This document shows positions 51,826-61,090 of a stretch of 64,000 bases of DNA, in pieces (the stretch's first letter is position 1; the number at the start of each line of letters is the position of its first letter). The position numbers and the translations under genes were made by a program. Below the pieces are notes generated by a model, which searched no databases, was not told the origin of the DNA, and was given only the letters and a program-made list of their open reading frames with translations. The DNA comes from Flavobacteriia bacterium (GTDB lineage: Bacteria; Bacteroidota; Bacteroidia; Flavobacteriales_D; Crocinitomicaceae), in contig CANHQP010000001.1 in NCBI GenBank assembly GCA_947462925.1, forward strand, positions 1 through 64,000, given 5' to 3'.

Positions 51826-52182
51826 TTAATTTTCCTTTGAATAGTTATTACTTTATCATGTTCAAAACTTTTCTTTTTGTTTAAAATGCTAAAAACAACA
51901 AGATTAGTTTCTCCTTTTTATCTTGGTACAAATATTTACATAAAATAGTTAAAAAAAAAATCAAAAAGGGGTTGACTTTCTAATAATTTTTACTTGTACC
52001 AAAAATAATTTAACCTACTATGAATTTAGTTGAAGAAAGAAAAAAGTTAATCAACTAGTAATAATAGATTTGAGAATAAATCGATAATTTTTACTAAATT
52101 ATATATTATTTTGAACAAAACAAGTTAATTTTTACTCTTTATTCAAGGTTTCATTACATTTGTTTACGATTAAAAAAACCAA
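51826..52182. other. AT-rich region upstream of dnaA with a 9-bp inverted repeat
   Basis: About 357 bases with no open frame of note. TTGGTACAA (51923-51931) and TTGTACCAA (51994-52002) are exact inverted repeats about 62 bases apart. Between them is an A/T-rich run with TTGAC (51972 area). I found no clear DnaA boxes (TTWTNCACA), so it is more likely regulatory than an origin. Confidence 0.45.
52155..52162 (+). promoter_or_regulatory. -7 box (TACATTTG) of the thioesterase gene
   Basis: TACATTTG fits TAnnTTTG and lies about 20 bases upstream of ATG 52183. The -33 region is unclear. Confidence 0.45.
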
Positions 52183-52608
52183 ATGAAAATTAATTTTCAA
52201 AGCACCAGTAAAATAAGGGTTCGATACGGTGAAACCGATCAAATGGGTTATTGTTACTATGGTAACTATGCACAATATTTTGAAGTTGGAAGAGTAGAAG
52301 CGCTTCGAGATTTTGGTTTCAGTTACAAAGAAATGGAGCTTCAAGGAATCATGTTACCAGTTTCAGAATTTCAAGTGAAATACTTAAGTCCAGCTTTTTA
52401 TGATGATGAGCTTACAATCATTACAAAAATTGTATCATTACTGGGGGCTAGAATCTATTTTGAATATGAAATCTTAAATGAAAAAGGGAAATGTATTTCT
52501 AAAGCTTCTACAACTTTGGTTTTTGTTTCGAAAATAAATATGAGACCAACACCACCACCAGCTAATTTTGTTTCATTAATGAAAAAACATGAATCTCATG
52601 AAGGCTAA
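52183..52608 (+). CDS. Acyl-CoA thioesterase, hot-dog fold (YbgC/4HBT-like)
   Basis: This hot-dog thioesterase shows RVRYGETDQMGYCYYGNYAQYFE, where Asp, the GYCYYGNYAQ loop and helix form the 4HBT active site. It continues with VSEFQVKYLSPAFYDDELTI and SKASTTLVFV. At 141 residues it is the YbgC/FadM size. It hydrolyses acyl-CoA; substrate not known. The ureohydrolase gene starts within its last 20 bases. Confidence 0.92.
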   Translation: MKINFQSTSKIRVRYGETDQMGYCYYGNYAQYFEVGRVEALRDFGFSYKEMELQGIMLPVSEFQVKYLSPAFYDDELTIITKIVSLLGARIYFEYEILNEKGKCISKASTTLVFVSKINMRPTPPPANFVSLMKKHESHEG

Positions 52609-53572
52609 TTTTGAGTTCAATCTATTTTCCCAAAAGGCACTTTTCGATTTGACTTCAATCAGAAACGGGGAGGTTAAACTTGGTGAAAAATTACTTACAC
52701 CTGATGCCGATTATTCTAAAGCAAAATATTTTATTGTCGGAATTTCCGAAGATATTGGTCCACAATCTAATGGTGGTTTTGCTGGTTCAACAAAGGCTTT
52801 CAGTACATTTTTGAAGAGATTTGTCAATGTACAATCGAATCAATTTTTGACTGGGGAGAACACTTTAATTTTAGGAGAAATTTATTCAAAGGAACTTTTT
52901 GATAGCGTTGAAAATGGGAGGAAAAAAGTTGAAGAACTTGATTTTTTCGTCGAATCAATTATTTCGCCTTGGATAAAAAAAGGTTTAAAGCCAATTGTCA
53001 TCGGCGGTGGACATAACAATGCCTTTCCAATAATTAAATCAATAAGTAAATCAATAGACAAAGCGATTTCGGTCATTAATTTGGATCCACATGCAGATTT
53101 CAGACCTTTGGAAGGAAGACATAGTGGGAATCCTTTCTCATATGCACACAGTCAAGGCTTTTTAAGTAAATATGCCATACTCGGACTTCATCAGTCCTAC
53201 AATTCACAATTTATTCTAGATCAATTAACATTAAATGATTTTGAATTTTCATTTTTCGATGATTATTTAACCAAAGAAGCTGATTTCTATTCAGATTTAA
53301 GACATTTCTTCAGTAGCATAAGTGTTGACGAATATGGTGTTGAGCTTGACCTAGATTCGATTGCATACATGCCAAGCAGTGCTTTTTCACCCAGTGGTAT
53401 CTCTATAGAAGAGGCAAGGAGTTATATTTTACAAATGGGTAAGTCTAAAAAAGTGCAATATTTACATTTGCCAGAAGCTGCTCCTAAGAATGAAAATGAA
53501 GAAGCTATAGTTGGCAAAACTTTGGCTTATTTGGTTGCAGATTTTATCAAATCCAATCAATCAGCTATTTAG
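52589..53572 (+). CDS. Ureohydrolase (arginase/formimidoylglutamase family)
   Basis: This Mn-dependent ureohydrolase carries all six expected metal ligands: His in IGGGHNNAF, the Asp/His/Asp of LDPHADFR and the two Asp of LDLDSI. GRHSGNPFSYAHSQGF is nearer to formimidoylglutamase-type proteins than to classic arginases, but the substrate needs testing. ATG 52589 and ATG 52598 are both possible starts; either overlaps the thioesterase stop, which suggests coupling. The 327 residues fit the family. Arginine from cyanophycin or formimidoylglutamate from histidine are the natural candidate substrates. Confidence 0.85.
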   Translation: MNLMKANFEFNLFSQKALFDLTSIRNGEVKLGEKLLTPDADYSKAKYFIVGISEDIGPQSNGGFAGSTKAFSTFLKRFVNVQSNQFLTGENTLILGEIYSKELFDSVENGRKKVEELDFFVESIISPWIKKGLKPIVIGGGHNNAFPIIKSISKSIDKAISVINLDPHADFRPLEGRHSGNPFSYAHSQGFLSKYAILGLHQSYNSQFILDQLTLNDFEFSFFDDYLTKEADFYSDLRHFFSSISVDEYGVELDLDSIAYMPSSAFSPSGISIEEARSYILQMGKSKKVQYLHLPEAAPKNENEEAIVGKTLAYLVADFIKSNQSAI

Positions 53573-53667
53573 GTTTTAAAAAAATATTCACTTTTCATCA
53601 CTTTTTTGCTTTTTTGTAGTTAAATTTAGGAGTCATTCATTTTTGACCATTGGAAAAATATCAACAT

Positions 53668-55923
53668 ATGGCTTCAAACTACAAATTCAGTAAAATTATC
53701 TACTTCTTAAGGGCATTTTATCCATTGCAATTGATTTTTGGTCATTTGAAGTATAATTTGTTGGCATTGAGTTATTGGTTAATCCTTTTTCTAATTGTTT
53801 CTGACAGTTTTGGTTCCAAGTTTGGATTACCTTACTTATTTTATTCCCCTGAATATCATGGTCAAATAAGTTGGCTGTCTTTTCTCTTAATGGGATTTTC
53901 AATTGGTGGATTCACGATGGCTTTCAATATGTATAGCTACATGAAGTTGGGAACAAAATATCCATTTTTGGCTACGCTTTCACGACCTTTTATCAAATTT
54001 TGTTGGAACAATGCACTAATTCCATTAGCATTCAGTATTTATTACATTGTTCGGTTCAGTCAATTTCAAATTGAAGAAGAATTTGCGACGAATGGAATTA
54101 TAACGATTTATATACTAGCTTATTTGTTCGGTTTTTCGCTCTTTGTACTGATTTCAAATCTCTATTTTTTTCCAACTAATAAAGATTTTTTCAAACTGAC
54201 TGGCAAAAAGTACCATGAACTATCTAAAGAAGAGCCAATTGGTTCCTTTTTTCATCAGAAAGTTGACTGGAATTTACTTTTTAAATATGAGAAAGATCGT
54301 TCGTATGTCTATATATCCGGAATTAGCAAATGGAGAAAAAGTCGGTCTATCAAACATTATGACAAAGCTGTTTTAGAAAAAGTATTTGCTCATAATCGAA
54401 TTAATGCGACTTTTTTTGAAATTGTTACTGTTGTTTCTTTTCTTATCATGGGAATGTTCAGGGAATTCCCATTTTTTGAATTGCCGGCGGGGATGAGTAT
54501 TGTTTTGCTTTTGTCAATTATCCTCATGGTATTTTCAATCTTAAAATCATGGTTTAAATATTGGACATATCCAATTTTGATTGTATTAATACTAATAATG
54601 AATTTATTGAGTGAGAAAAGTTCCTTTTTTCAATATGAAAACTATGCCTATGGATTGTCATACAAGCCTACGAAAATGATTGATTTTTCTTTTAAAGAAA
54701 TCCAAAAGAAAGCTGATAATGCTCAGTTCAACATTGATTCCAAGAAAAATTTTATTCAAATGTTAAACTCTTGGAAAACAAAAACAGGAGAGGTAAAGCC
54801 CAAATTAGTGATAGTGATGACTTCTGGTGGTGGATCACGAAGCGCATTGTGGACCTATGCTGTCTTGAGTAACGCAAACGAAAAATTAGATGGAAAACTG
54901 GCGCACAACATTCAAATGATTACCGGTGCGTCTGGTGGTATGGTTGGAGCTTCGTATTTCCGAAGTTTACTTTTAAAGCAAAATTTAGGTAAAAAAATTA
55001 ACTTGACAGATAAAAAGTATTCAGCCAATATTGCCAAAGATTTACTAAACAAACTTTCTGTTTCAGCATATTCCAATGATTTATTTGTTCGATTTCAGAC
55101 ATTTAAAGTTGGTGAGAATGTTTATACCAAGGATCGAGGATACGCCTTTGAACAACAATTACATCAAAATACAGATTTCATTATGGACAAACCCCTGTCT
55201 TATTTTGAAAAATTTGAACGGCAAGGAATTATTCCAACGATGATTTTTAGCCCTACAATTGCTAACAACGGACGGAGATTACTGATATCAGCGCAATCTT
55301 TGGCATTTTTAAGTCATCCATCTGGTCCAAGTAATTTAACTAAGTCCTACGAAAATATTGATTTCCAGACATTTTTTAATAATAATTCCACCGATTCTTT
55401 GCGATTTAGCACGGTTATGAGAATGAGTGCAACTTTTCCATTTGTGTTGCCCATGGTTTCTATGCCCACTTATCCAGAAATGCAATTGATGGATGCGGGA
55501 ATCCGGGACAATTATGGAGGGAAAATCATGTTGGAATACTTGTTTGAAATGCAAGATTGGATCAAAGAAAATACAAGCGGAGTAGTAGTTGTGCAAGTTA
55601 GAGACACCAAAAAGATTTTGACAGGAGATGAATTAAATCATGTTTCACTTTTTGATAAATTGACCCTTCCATTTGGAAATATGTATGCTAATTTTACTCG
55701 AACACAAGATTTCGATCAAGATGAAATGATGAAAATAGGTTTCAAGGGATTTCCTTTTGCAATTGATTTGGTGGCTTTTAATCTGAGAGAAGCCAAGAAA
55801 GATAGAATTTCACTCTCATGGCATTTAACTAGTCAAGAAAAATTGAAAATCGCAAGAGCGTGGAAAAGTAAAGGAAATCAAGCTGCGATGTTGCAGTTGC
55901 AAAAACTATTGACTGCAGAATAA
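53668..55923 (+). CDS. Membrane-anchored patatin-like phospholipase
   Basis: The N-terminal third has six or so membrane segments (NLLALSYWLILFLIVSD, ISWLSFLLMGFSIGGFTMAF, NALIPLAFSIYYIVRF, and others up to about residue 320). The patatin domain follows: oxyanion SGGGSRSALWTY, the GxSxG serine in TGASGGMVGAS, and the Asp in MDAGIRDNYGG. It would hydrolyse phospholipid acyl chains at the membrane. ATG 53668 is preferred over TTG 53650. It is 751 residues, larger than typical bacterial patatins. No partner gene is obvious. Confidence 0.86.
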   Translation: MASNYKFSKIIYFLRAFYPLQLIFGHLKYNLLALSYWLILFLIVSDSFGSKFGLPYLFYSPEYHGQISWLSFLLMGFSIGGFTMAFNMYSYMKLGTKYPFLATLSRPFIKFCWNNALIPLAFSIYYIVRFSQFQIEEEFATNGIITIYILAYLFGFSLFVLISNLYFFPTNKDFFKLTGKKYHELSKEEPIGSFFHQKVDWNLLFKYEKDRSYVYISGISKWRKSRSIKHYDKAVLEKVFAHNRINATFFEIVTVVSFLIMGMFREFPFFELPAGMSIVLLLSIILMVFSILKSWFKYWTYPILIVLILIMNLLSEKSSFFQYENYAYGLSYKPTKMIDFSFKEIQKKADNAQFNIDSKKNFIQMLNSWKTKTGEVKPKLVIVMTSGGGSRSALWTYAVLSNANEKLDGKLAHNIQMITGASGGMVGASYFRSLLLKQNLGKKINLTDKKYSANIAKDLLNKLSVSAYSNDLFVRFQTFKVGENVYTKDRGYAFEQQLHQNTDFIMDKPLSYFEKFERQGIIPTMIFSPTIANNGRRLLISAQSLAFLSHPSGPSNLTKSYENIDFQTFFNNNSTDSLRFSTVMRMSATFPFVLPMVSMPTYPEMQLMDAGIRDNYGGKIMLEYLFEMQDWIKENTSGVVVVQVRDTKKILTGDELNHVSLFDKLTLPFGNMYANFTRTQDFDQDEMMKIGFKGFPFAIDLVAFNLREAKKDRISLSWHLTSQEKLKIARAWKSKGNQAAMLQLQKLLTAE

Positions 55924-55957
55924 TCACTTTGAATAATTTAAAACTAAAAAAAGCGCT

Positions 55958-55965
55958 TATTTTTG
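55958..55965 (+). promoter_or_regulatory. -7 box (TATTTTTG) of the radical SAM gene
   Basis: TATTTTTG fits TAnnTTTG, with the transcript start expected near 55971. That puts the GTG at 55967 upstream of the message and favours ATG 55976, leaving a leader of about five bases. Confidence 0.5.
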
Positions 55966-55975
55966 TGTGAATCAA

Positions 55976-58201
55976 ATGCAAATTCAATTGGAAAATAAAT
56001 TGTTATTAATTACGCCACCTTTCACTCAATTGAATACGCCGTATCCAGCGACAGCTTATCTGAAAGGATTTTTAAATACCAAGAATATTGCATCTACTCA
56101 AGCTGATTTGGGAATTGAAGTTATTTTAACGCTTTTTTCCAGTAAAGGATTATCAAAATTATTTGAAACAATTAATGATCACCAATTTGATTTGAGTGAA
56201 AACGCTTTGAGAATTATTTCGCTAAAAGCAGAGTATATCCACAAAATTGACGCTGTAATCTTATTTCTTCAAGGAAAAAACCCAAATTTAGCACATGCCA
56301 TCTGTCAAGACGATTTTTTGCCTGAAGCGCAGCGATTTGAGCAAATTGACGAACTCGAATGGGCATTCGGAATCATGGGTAATCAAGATAAGGCAAAGCA
56401 TTTGGCAACTTTGTTTTTAGAAGATTTGTCGGATTTGATTATTGAAACTGTCGACCCGCATTTTGGATTTAGTCGCTATGCAGAGCGTTTAGGAAGATCT
56501 GCTAGCAGTTTTGATGAAATGTATCAAGCTTTACAACTTGAGTTGACCTACATAGATGAAATTACATTGGATCTATTGAATCAAAAAATGATTTCTACCC
56601 AGCCAGATTTTGTTGCCTTTTCTGTACCTTTTCCTGGGAATTTATATGCTGCTTTTCGTTGTGCGCAATTTATTAAAAAGCATTTTCCAGGTGTAAAAAC
56701 AGCCATGGGTGGTGGATTTCCTAATACTGAACTGCGGTCATTATCAGATGCGCGTGTTTTTGAATTTTTTGATTTCATCACTTTAGATGATGGTGAAGCA
56801 CCTGTTCAAAATTTACTTGAAGTTATAGGTGGTAAAAGATTGATTACTAAATTAAAAAGAACATTTGTTTGTGTAGATAATAAAGTCGAATACATCAACA
56901 ATTCTGAAACTCCCGATTTTAAACAAAAAGATTTAGGAACACCAGATTACAGCGATTTACTTTTAGATAAATACATTTCAGTCATTGAAATAGTTAATCC
57001 AATGCACCGCATGTGGAGCGATGGAAGGTGGAATAAATTAACAATGGCGCACGGATGCTATTGGGGAAAATGCACGTTTTGCGACATTTCTTTGGATTAC
57101 ATTAAAATCTATGAACCAGCAACAGCCAAATTATTGGTTGATCGCATGGAGGAAATGATGTTGCAAACTGGAGAAAATGGTTTTCATTTTGTGGATGAAG
57201 CCGCGCCACCTGCTTTAATGCGTGAGTTGGCCTTAGAGATAATCCGCAGAAAAATAGTCGTTGTTTGGTGGACAAATATTCGGTTCGAAAAAAGTTTCAC
57301 TTCTGATTTGTGTAAATTGTTGAAGATTTCAGGTTGTATCGCTGTTTCAGGCGGATTGGAAGTTGCTTCCGATCGTTTGTTGAAGTTGATTGATAAAGGT
57401 GTTTCTGTTTCACAGGTGGCAAAAGTAACCAGAAATTTTACAGAATCTGGAATTATGGTGCATGCATATTTGATGTATGGATTTCCAACACAGACAATTC
57501 AAGAAACAATAGATTCATTGGAAATGGTGCGTCAATTGTTTGAAAATGGTATTTTGCAATCAGGATTTTGGCATCAATTTGCCATGACTGCGCACAGCCC
57601 AATTGGTTTGGAGCCTGAAAAATTTGGCGTCATAAGAGAGAACTTGGAGATTGGAACTTTTGCTAACAATGATTTGACTCACATTGACAAAACTGGTATT
57701 GACCATGAAATCTTTAGTTTTGGATTAAAGAAATCGCTCTATAACTACATGCATGGTATTGGATTTGAAATCCCACTAAATCAATGGTTTGATGAAAAAG
57801 AAATGGGTGTTCGATTGCCGAAAACCAAAGTTTCCAAAGATTTTATCTGGAATTCATTGAACGAAGATAATTTAAGTTTTACTAAACCCAATGCAAAAAT
57901 TGTTTGGACAGGAACGATGCCAACGCTGGAAGTTTTTACAAAAAGAAAGAAAGGAAACGAGTGGGAAATGGCAAATTTAGATTTCTACACTAAAAAATCA
58001 AATTTCAACATTCAAGTCGATAAAAATCAAGGCATTTGGTTACAAAATACACTTGACAAACTCTCGATTGATTCATCCAAAACATGGAGTTTTTCTGAAT
58101 TAAAAACCGATTTTGAAGCTACGCAACACGATGATTTTGAACTTTTTTGGAATTCAAAACCGTTGCTTACTTTGCGTGAAAACGGTTTGTTAAGCCTTTA
58201 A
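55976..58201 (+). CDS. B12-binding-type radical SAM protein
   Basis: A radical SAM enzyme with an N-terminal cobalamin-binding-like part (VAFSVPFPGNLYAAFRCAQFIK, TAMGGGFPNTELRS) and the 4Fe-4S motif CYWGKCTFC, in which three Cys at CxxxCxxC ligate the cluster. The catalytic TIM-barrel region continues with FHFVDEAAPPALMRELALEIIRR (as separate pieces), then VSGGLEVASDRLLKL. Such enzymes methylate or rearrange unactivated carbons. At 742 residues it has a long C-terminal part with no recognised domain. The stop overlaps the convergent HutD-like gene stop. Substrate unknown. Confidence 0.82.
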   Translation: MQIQLENKLLLITPPFTQLNTPYPATAYLKGFLNTKNIASTQADLGIEVILTLFSSKGLSKLFETINDHQFDLSENALRIISLKAEYIHKIDAVILFLQGKNPNLAHAICQDDFLPEAQRFEQIDELEWAFGIMGNQDKAKHLATLFLEDLSDLIIETVDPHFGFSRYAERLGRSASSFDEMYQALQLELTYIDEITLDLLNQKMISTQPDFVAFSVPFPGNLYAAFRCAQFIKKHFPGVKTAMGGGFPNTELRSLSDARVFEFFDFITLDDGEAPVQNLLEVIGGKRLITKLKRTFVCVDNKVEYINNSETPDFKQKDLGTPDYSDLLLDKYISVIEIVNPMHRMWSDGRWNKLTMAHGCYWGKCTFCDISLDYIKIYEPATAKLLVDRMEEMMLQTGENGFHFVDEAAPPALMRELALEIIRRKIVVVWWTNIRFEKSFTSDLCKLLKISGCIAVSGGLEVASDRLLKLIDKGVSVSQVAKVTRNFTESGIMVHAYLMYGFPTQTIQETIDSLEMVRQLFENGILQSGFWHQFAMTAHSPIGLEPEKFGVIRENLEIGTFANNDLTHIDKTGIDHEIFSFGLKKSLYNYMHGIGFEIPLNQWFDEKEMGVRLPKTKVSKDFIWNSLNEDNLSFTKPNAKIVWTGTMPTLEVFTKRKKGNEWEMANLDFYTKKSNFNIQVDKNQGIWLQNTLDKLSIDSSKTWSFSELKTDFEATQHDDFELFWNSKPLLTLRENGLLSL

Positions 58202-58740
58202 ATTTTAGCAAGTTCAATCTGAAAAAAACTCATACCAACAGGTAGGTTAATTGAATCAGTGTCCATTTCAATTAAATCATATTTTTTCATTTCAAATCCC
58301 TCTATTTCAATTGATTCATTTAGAATCAGAATAAACAAAAAACTTCCATTTTTAGTTAATTTGAAATTTTCTTTGACTATTTGATAACTGAACTGAATCT
58401 TAAAATCGTCGCTATAAATCACATTAAAATCTCGAACTTTACCTATACTAGAAGTTTCCCAAGAGCCGTGAAATTCATCGTTTTCAAATTGTTGCAGCAA
58501 TTTTGAATATTTTCCTTCATGAATAATTTCAAGTTTTCCTTCCAGAATAGCCAGCAATCGATTGTAATTTGGCAATGAAGTAAAATCTGAATTTTCAACA
58601 TCAATCGTAGCCGAACTGATTCGAAAGTCGAAATTTCGTTGAGAAAACAATGAATTTTGAGGATAAATAAACAATTCCATGGTTTTACCTCCAGACCAAG
58701 TGGAAGTTACTGCATCTTGAAAATGATGAATTTTAAACAT
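58198..58740 (-). CDS. HutD/Ves family cupin-like protein
   Basis: The 180-residue protein matches HutD: TSTWSGGKTMELFIYP, FDFRISSATIDVENSDFTSLPNY and LLAILEGKLEI, then DFNVIYS. HutD is part of histidine-utilisation clusters in many bacteria and is thought to protect against excess imidazole products; Ves is a related stress protein. No hutH, hutU or hutI is near it, so it is an orphan copy. The stop overlaps that of the radical SAM gene. Confidence 0.8.
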   Translation of the reverse strand: MFKIHHFQDAVTSTWSGGKTMELFIYPQNSLFSQRNFDFRISSATIDVENSDFTSLPNYNRLLAILEGKLEIIHEGKYSKLLQQFENDEFHGSWETSSIGKVRDFNVIYSDDFKIQFSYQIVKENFKLTKNGSFLFILILNESIEIEGFEMKKYDLIEMDTDSINLPVGMSFFQIELAKI

Positions 58741-58769
58741 TACTTTTTATTTACAAATGAAAGTAAAAT

Positions 58770-59204
58770 TTATGATTCGGCACGCAATTTTAATGCTTCG
58801 TTCATGCCAATAAATCCTTTTAAAGTTTTTTGATCAAGCATTTTTTTCAATAATGGAACTAGAATGCCTTTAAATTTTTCACTCTGAATAAAGGTTGTGG
58901 TTCCATTTTGATTGTCAATTAATTGGAAGCGATGTTCACCATCAAAAAGTCCTTTAACCCATAGTTTTCCCAGCCATTTGAATTCCTTTTCATATTCATT
59001 TACTAAAACAAGCGGTTTGAAAATCATTGCTTTAGCGTCAGGTGGTTGGATTTCTGCTTCAATTTGTTCACCAACTTTTGGATTTCCTGAAATTGATAAG
59101 ATAAAAGGATTCCAATTTGGATAATTATCAAAATTCATTAGGATTTCCCAAATAACACTAGGAGAGGAGTTTATTACAATGGATGTCGATATTTCTTTTG
59201 CCAT
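58770..59204 (-). CDS. SRPBCC (START-like) hydrophobic-ligand-binding protein
   Basis: The 144-residue protein from ATG 59204 (MAKEISTSIVINSSPSVIWEIL) has the SRPBCC helix-grip fold: PSVIWEILMNFDNYPNWNPFI, VGEQIEAEIQPPDA, HRFQLIDNQNGTTTFIQSE and a final helix. It likely binds a lipid or hydrophobic ligand. It is an upstream neighbour of the HutD-like gene and lies between it and the Crp regulator. Confidence 0.85.
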   Translation of the reverse strand: MAKEISTSIVINSSPSVIWEILMNFDNYPNWNPFILSISGNPKVGEQIEAEIQPPDAKAMIFKPLVLVNEYEKEFKWLGKLWVKGLFDGEHRFQLIDNQNGTTTFIQSEKFKGILVPLLKKMLDQKTLKGFIGMNEALKLRAES

Positions 59205-59279
59205 AATTTTAAGTTTGATGCAAAGATCGATCAAACTTAAATTCAAATTCTTGACATAAATCAAGAAATAACAGCAAAT

Positions 59280-59852
59280 TTATTTTGTTAAAGATTTATT
59301 TCTAATTCTACTCAACGTTTCTGGAGACATTCCTAACATGGAAGCTATATATTGTTGGGGAATTTCATTGAAAAGTGCTCTATTTTGATGAAAGAAAAAT
59401 TCAAATCTCTCCTCAGCTGTCATCGATAAATGACTATAAACGCGGTCTTCCAACATAGCAAAACATTTGGCAATAAATGCCTTTTCTATTGAATTCCAAT
59501 TTTCAATCTCCTGATTCAATTTTTGATATTTTTCCTTCGAAATGGTAAAAAGAGTTGTTTTTGATAGTGCTTGAATTTCCCATCTGGAAGGCGTTTCAAA
59601 CATAAAACTGGAAATTTCAGTAACAAAATAGCCTGCCATTGAAATCCATTGAGTAATTTCCTTGCCATCGGTGGTATTGAAAATCCTTAAAATGCCTTCA
59701 TTGATAAAACTCAATTTTTTACATTGATTTCCAGCATGCAAGAAGAATTCACCTTTTTCAATTGTTTCTGATTTGAAATAACTGGAAATTTTACTTAAAT
59801 CATTTTCTTTTAAGTCAAAATAAGTTTGCAGACTTTGATTGAAATTTTGCAT
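59280..59852 (-). CDS. Crp/Fnr-family transcriptional regulator
   Basis: This cyclic-nucleotide-binding-like regulator has 190 residues. The cupin-like sensor domain includes KGEFFLHAGNQCKKLSFI and GKEITQWISMAGYFVTEISSF. A dimerisation helix follows (NSIEKAFIAKCFAMLEDRVY). The C-terminal HTH is PQQYIASMLGMSPETLSRIR. It lacks obvious Fe-S cysteines or haem ligands. It may control adjacent genes, but no operator was recognised. Confidence 0.9.
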   Translation of the reverse strand: MQNFNQSLQTYFDLKENDLSKISSYFKSETIEKGEFFLHAGNQCKKLSFINEGILRIFNTTDGKEITQWISMAGYFVTEISSFMFETPSRWEIQALSKTTLFTISKEKYQKLNQEIENWNSIEKAFIAKCFAMLEDRVYSHLSMTAEERFEFFFHQNRALFNEIPQQYIASMLGMSPETLSRIRNKSLTK

Positions 59853-59863
59853 CTGAAAATGAA

Positions 59864-60427
59864 TTAGATAATTACAATTTGATGGGTTAAAAAATGTGTT
59901 TCAAGTGCGTCTAATCCATTCATAATTCCTCGAAAATAGTTGTCTTTTTTGAATTTTGGAATGAAATTCTTGTCAATTATTTCCTTGGTTTGATCATTAG
60001 ATAATATAGTTTCTATAGCCAAACCATTGCATATTCTGATTTTTCGGAATTGTTTTGAGATTCCGATTAAAACTCCATTATTTAGATTTTCAGCGCCAAC
60101 TCCCCAATGATTGGCTAAATGAAGAACATATCCATCAAAATTTTGAGCATTACAATGAGTTGAATCTAGAGAAACAAGCGCAATTTCATTTCCTGTAGAA
60201 CTTTTTATTTCTTGAATTCTATTTGTAATTCTTCTTATTTGCTTTGGGGTAAAAATGTGTTCAAAATCTGTAACGGCCCCTTTGCTGCTTGGAATGTATA
60301 TATCCCTACAAACGATTTGATTTTCAGTTATACAAGTAAGAATTTTAGCTGGAAAAATATTTCCCAAAATGATATTAAAGCTAAAAAGCAACATAAACAT
60401 TGATAGAAAGAGTAATCTTAATTTCAT
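59864..60427 (-). CDS. Orphan TPM-domain protein
   Basis: A signal-like N-terminus (LLFLSMFMLLFSFNIILG) precedes a TPM domain: EHIFTPKQIRRITNRIQEIKSSTGNEIALVSLDS, NHWGVGAENLNNGVLIGIS and RICNGLAIETILSNDQ. It has no C-terminal Gly-rich tail and no LemA next door. It is about 24 kb from the lemA cluster and appears to be an independent paralogue. It overlaps nothing and has a small gap to the Crp-family gene. Confidence 0.8.
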   Translation of the reverse strand: MKLRLLFLSMFMLLFSFNIILGNIFPAKILTCITENQIVCRDIYIPSSKGAVTDFEHIFTPKQIRRITNRIQEIKSSTGNEIALVSLDSTHCNAQNFDGYVLHLANHWGVGAENLNNGVLIGISKQFRKIRICNGLAIETILSNDQTKEIIDKNFIPKFKKDNYFRGIMNGLDALETHFLTHQIVII

Positions 60428-60506
60428 GAACAGAACTTTTAAATAGGCATCAATAAATTGGATAGTGAAAGTTACTCAGATTTCATTTAAACAAACTTAA
60501 TCCTTT

Positions 60507-61025
60507 TCAATATTTTTGAATTTGTTTTAAAACTTTCCTTCCTGCGGCGGCAAATGCTGGTGTTTCTTTTTGCACTCCTGTTTCAATGAGGCTTTTTAAT
60601 TCAGATTTTAACTCTGGATAATCTTTTAAAAATGGAACGATTTGGTACATCGAATAAACTTTCAAGGCAACTTTTGATTCAGAATTCGTCAAAAATGAAA
60701 AATAAGCATCTAACAATTCACCTTCCCGATATCCTATTTTTGGAAGTTTGGTTAAGACATTGCATAAATTTCTTTGGGTAGAAGGTTCCTTGCAGGCTAA
60801 AAAAGTATCAATAATTTTGGAATGGAATTGCAAGATTAATTCATTTTGATTTTCTGCAACATGCGACAGTAGCCAAGAACTGTATTGAGGGTAGGGGTAT
60901 TTCACAGTTAAACAATAGCGCAATAAATCCTCAATAAACATTTTGTTTTGAGCAATCAAATTGGCTGAATATTTATAATTGCGTTTTGACTTAAAGTCCA
61001 ACAGAATTTCTTCGATTGTTTGCAT
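60507..61025 (-). CDS. Helical-repeat protein, function unknown
   Basis: ATG 61025 (MQTIEEILLDFKSKRN) gives about 172 residues composed of short helices with Leu-rich HEAT/TPR-like character (FIEDLLRYCLTVKYPYPQYSSWLLSHV, SKVALKVYSMYQIVPFLKDYPE in pieces). No catalytic motif, signal peptide or membrane segment. The upstream ORF extension is TTG-initiated. Possibly a scaffold or armadillo-like binding protein. Confidence 0.6.
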   Translation of the reverse strand: MQTIEEILLDFKSKRNYKYSANLIAQNKMFIEDLLRYCLTVKYPYPQYSSWLLSHVAENQNELILQFHSKIIDTFLACKEPSTQRNLCNVLTKLPKIGYREGELLDAYFSFLTNSESKVALKVYSMYQIVPFLKDYPELKSELKSLIETGVQKETPAFAAAGRKVLKQIQKY

Positions 61026-61042
61026 AAAATAAAGGTAAAAAA

Positions 61043-61072
61043 AAACGTCCAATCTCAAAAGAAAGGACGTTT
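61043..61072 (-). terminator. Terminator of the TPR gene
   Basis: Minus-strand stem AAACGTCC/GGACGTTT with a 14-base loop is followed by a run of nine T, 19 bases after the stop of the TPR-protein gene. It overlaps the start region of the helical-repeat gene. Confidence 0.9.
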
Positions 61073-61090
61073 AAAAATGAATTTCAAATT

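Noticed and set aside
51826-52182. Considered as the replication origin beside dnaA.
   Set aside because: No DnaA boxes (TTWTNCACA) or GC-skew evidence that I can see; kept only as a regulatory region.
55924-55975. Possible cobalamin riboswitch before the B12-type radical SAM gene.
   Set aside because: The gap is about 50 bases, carries a -7 box, and has no room for a riboswitch fold.
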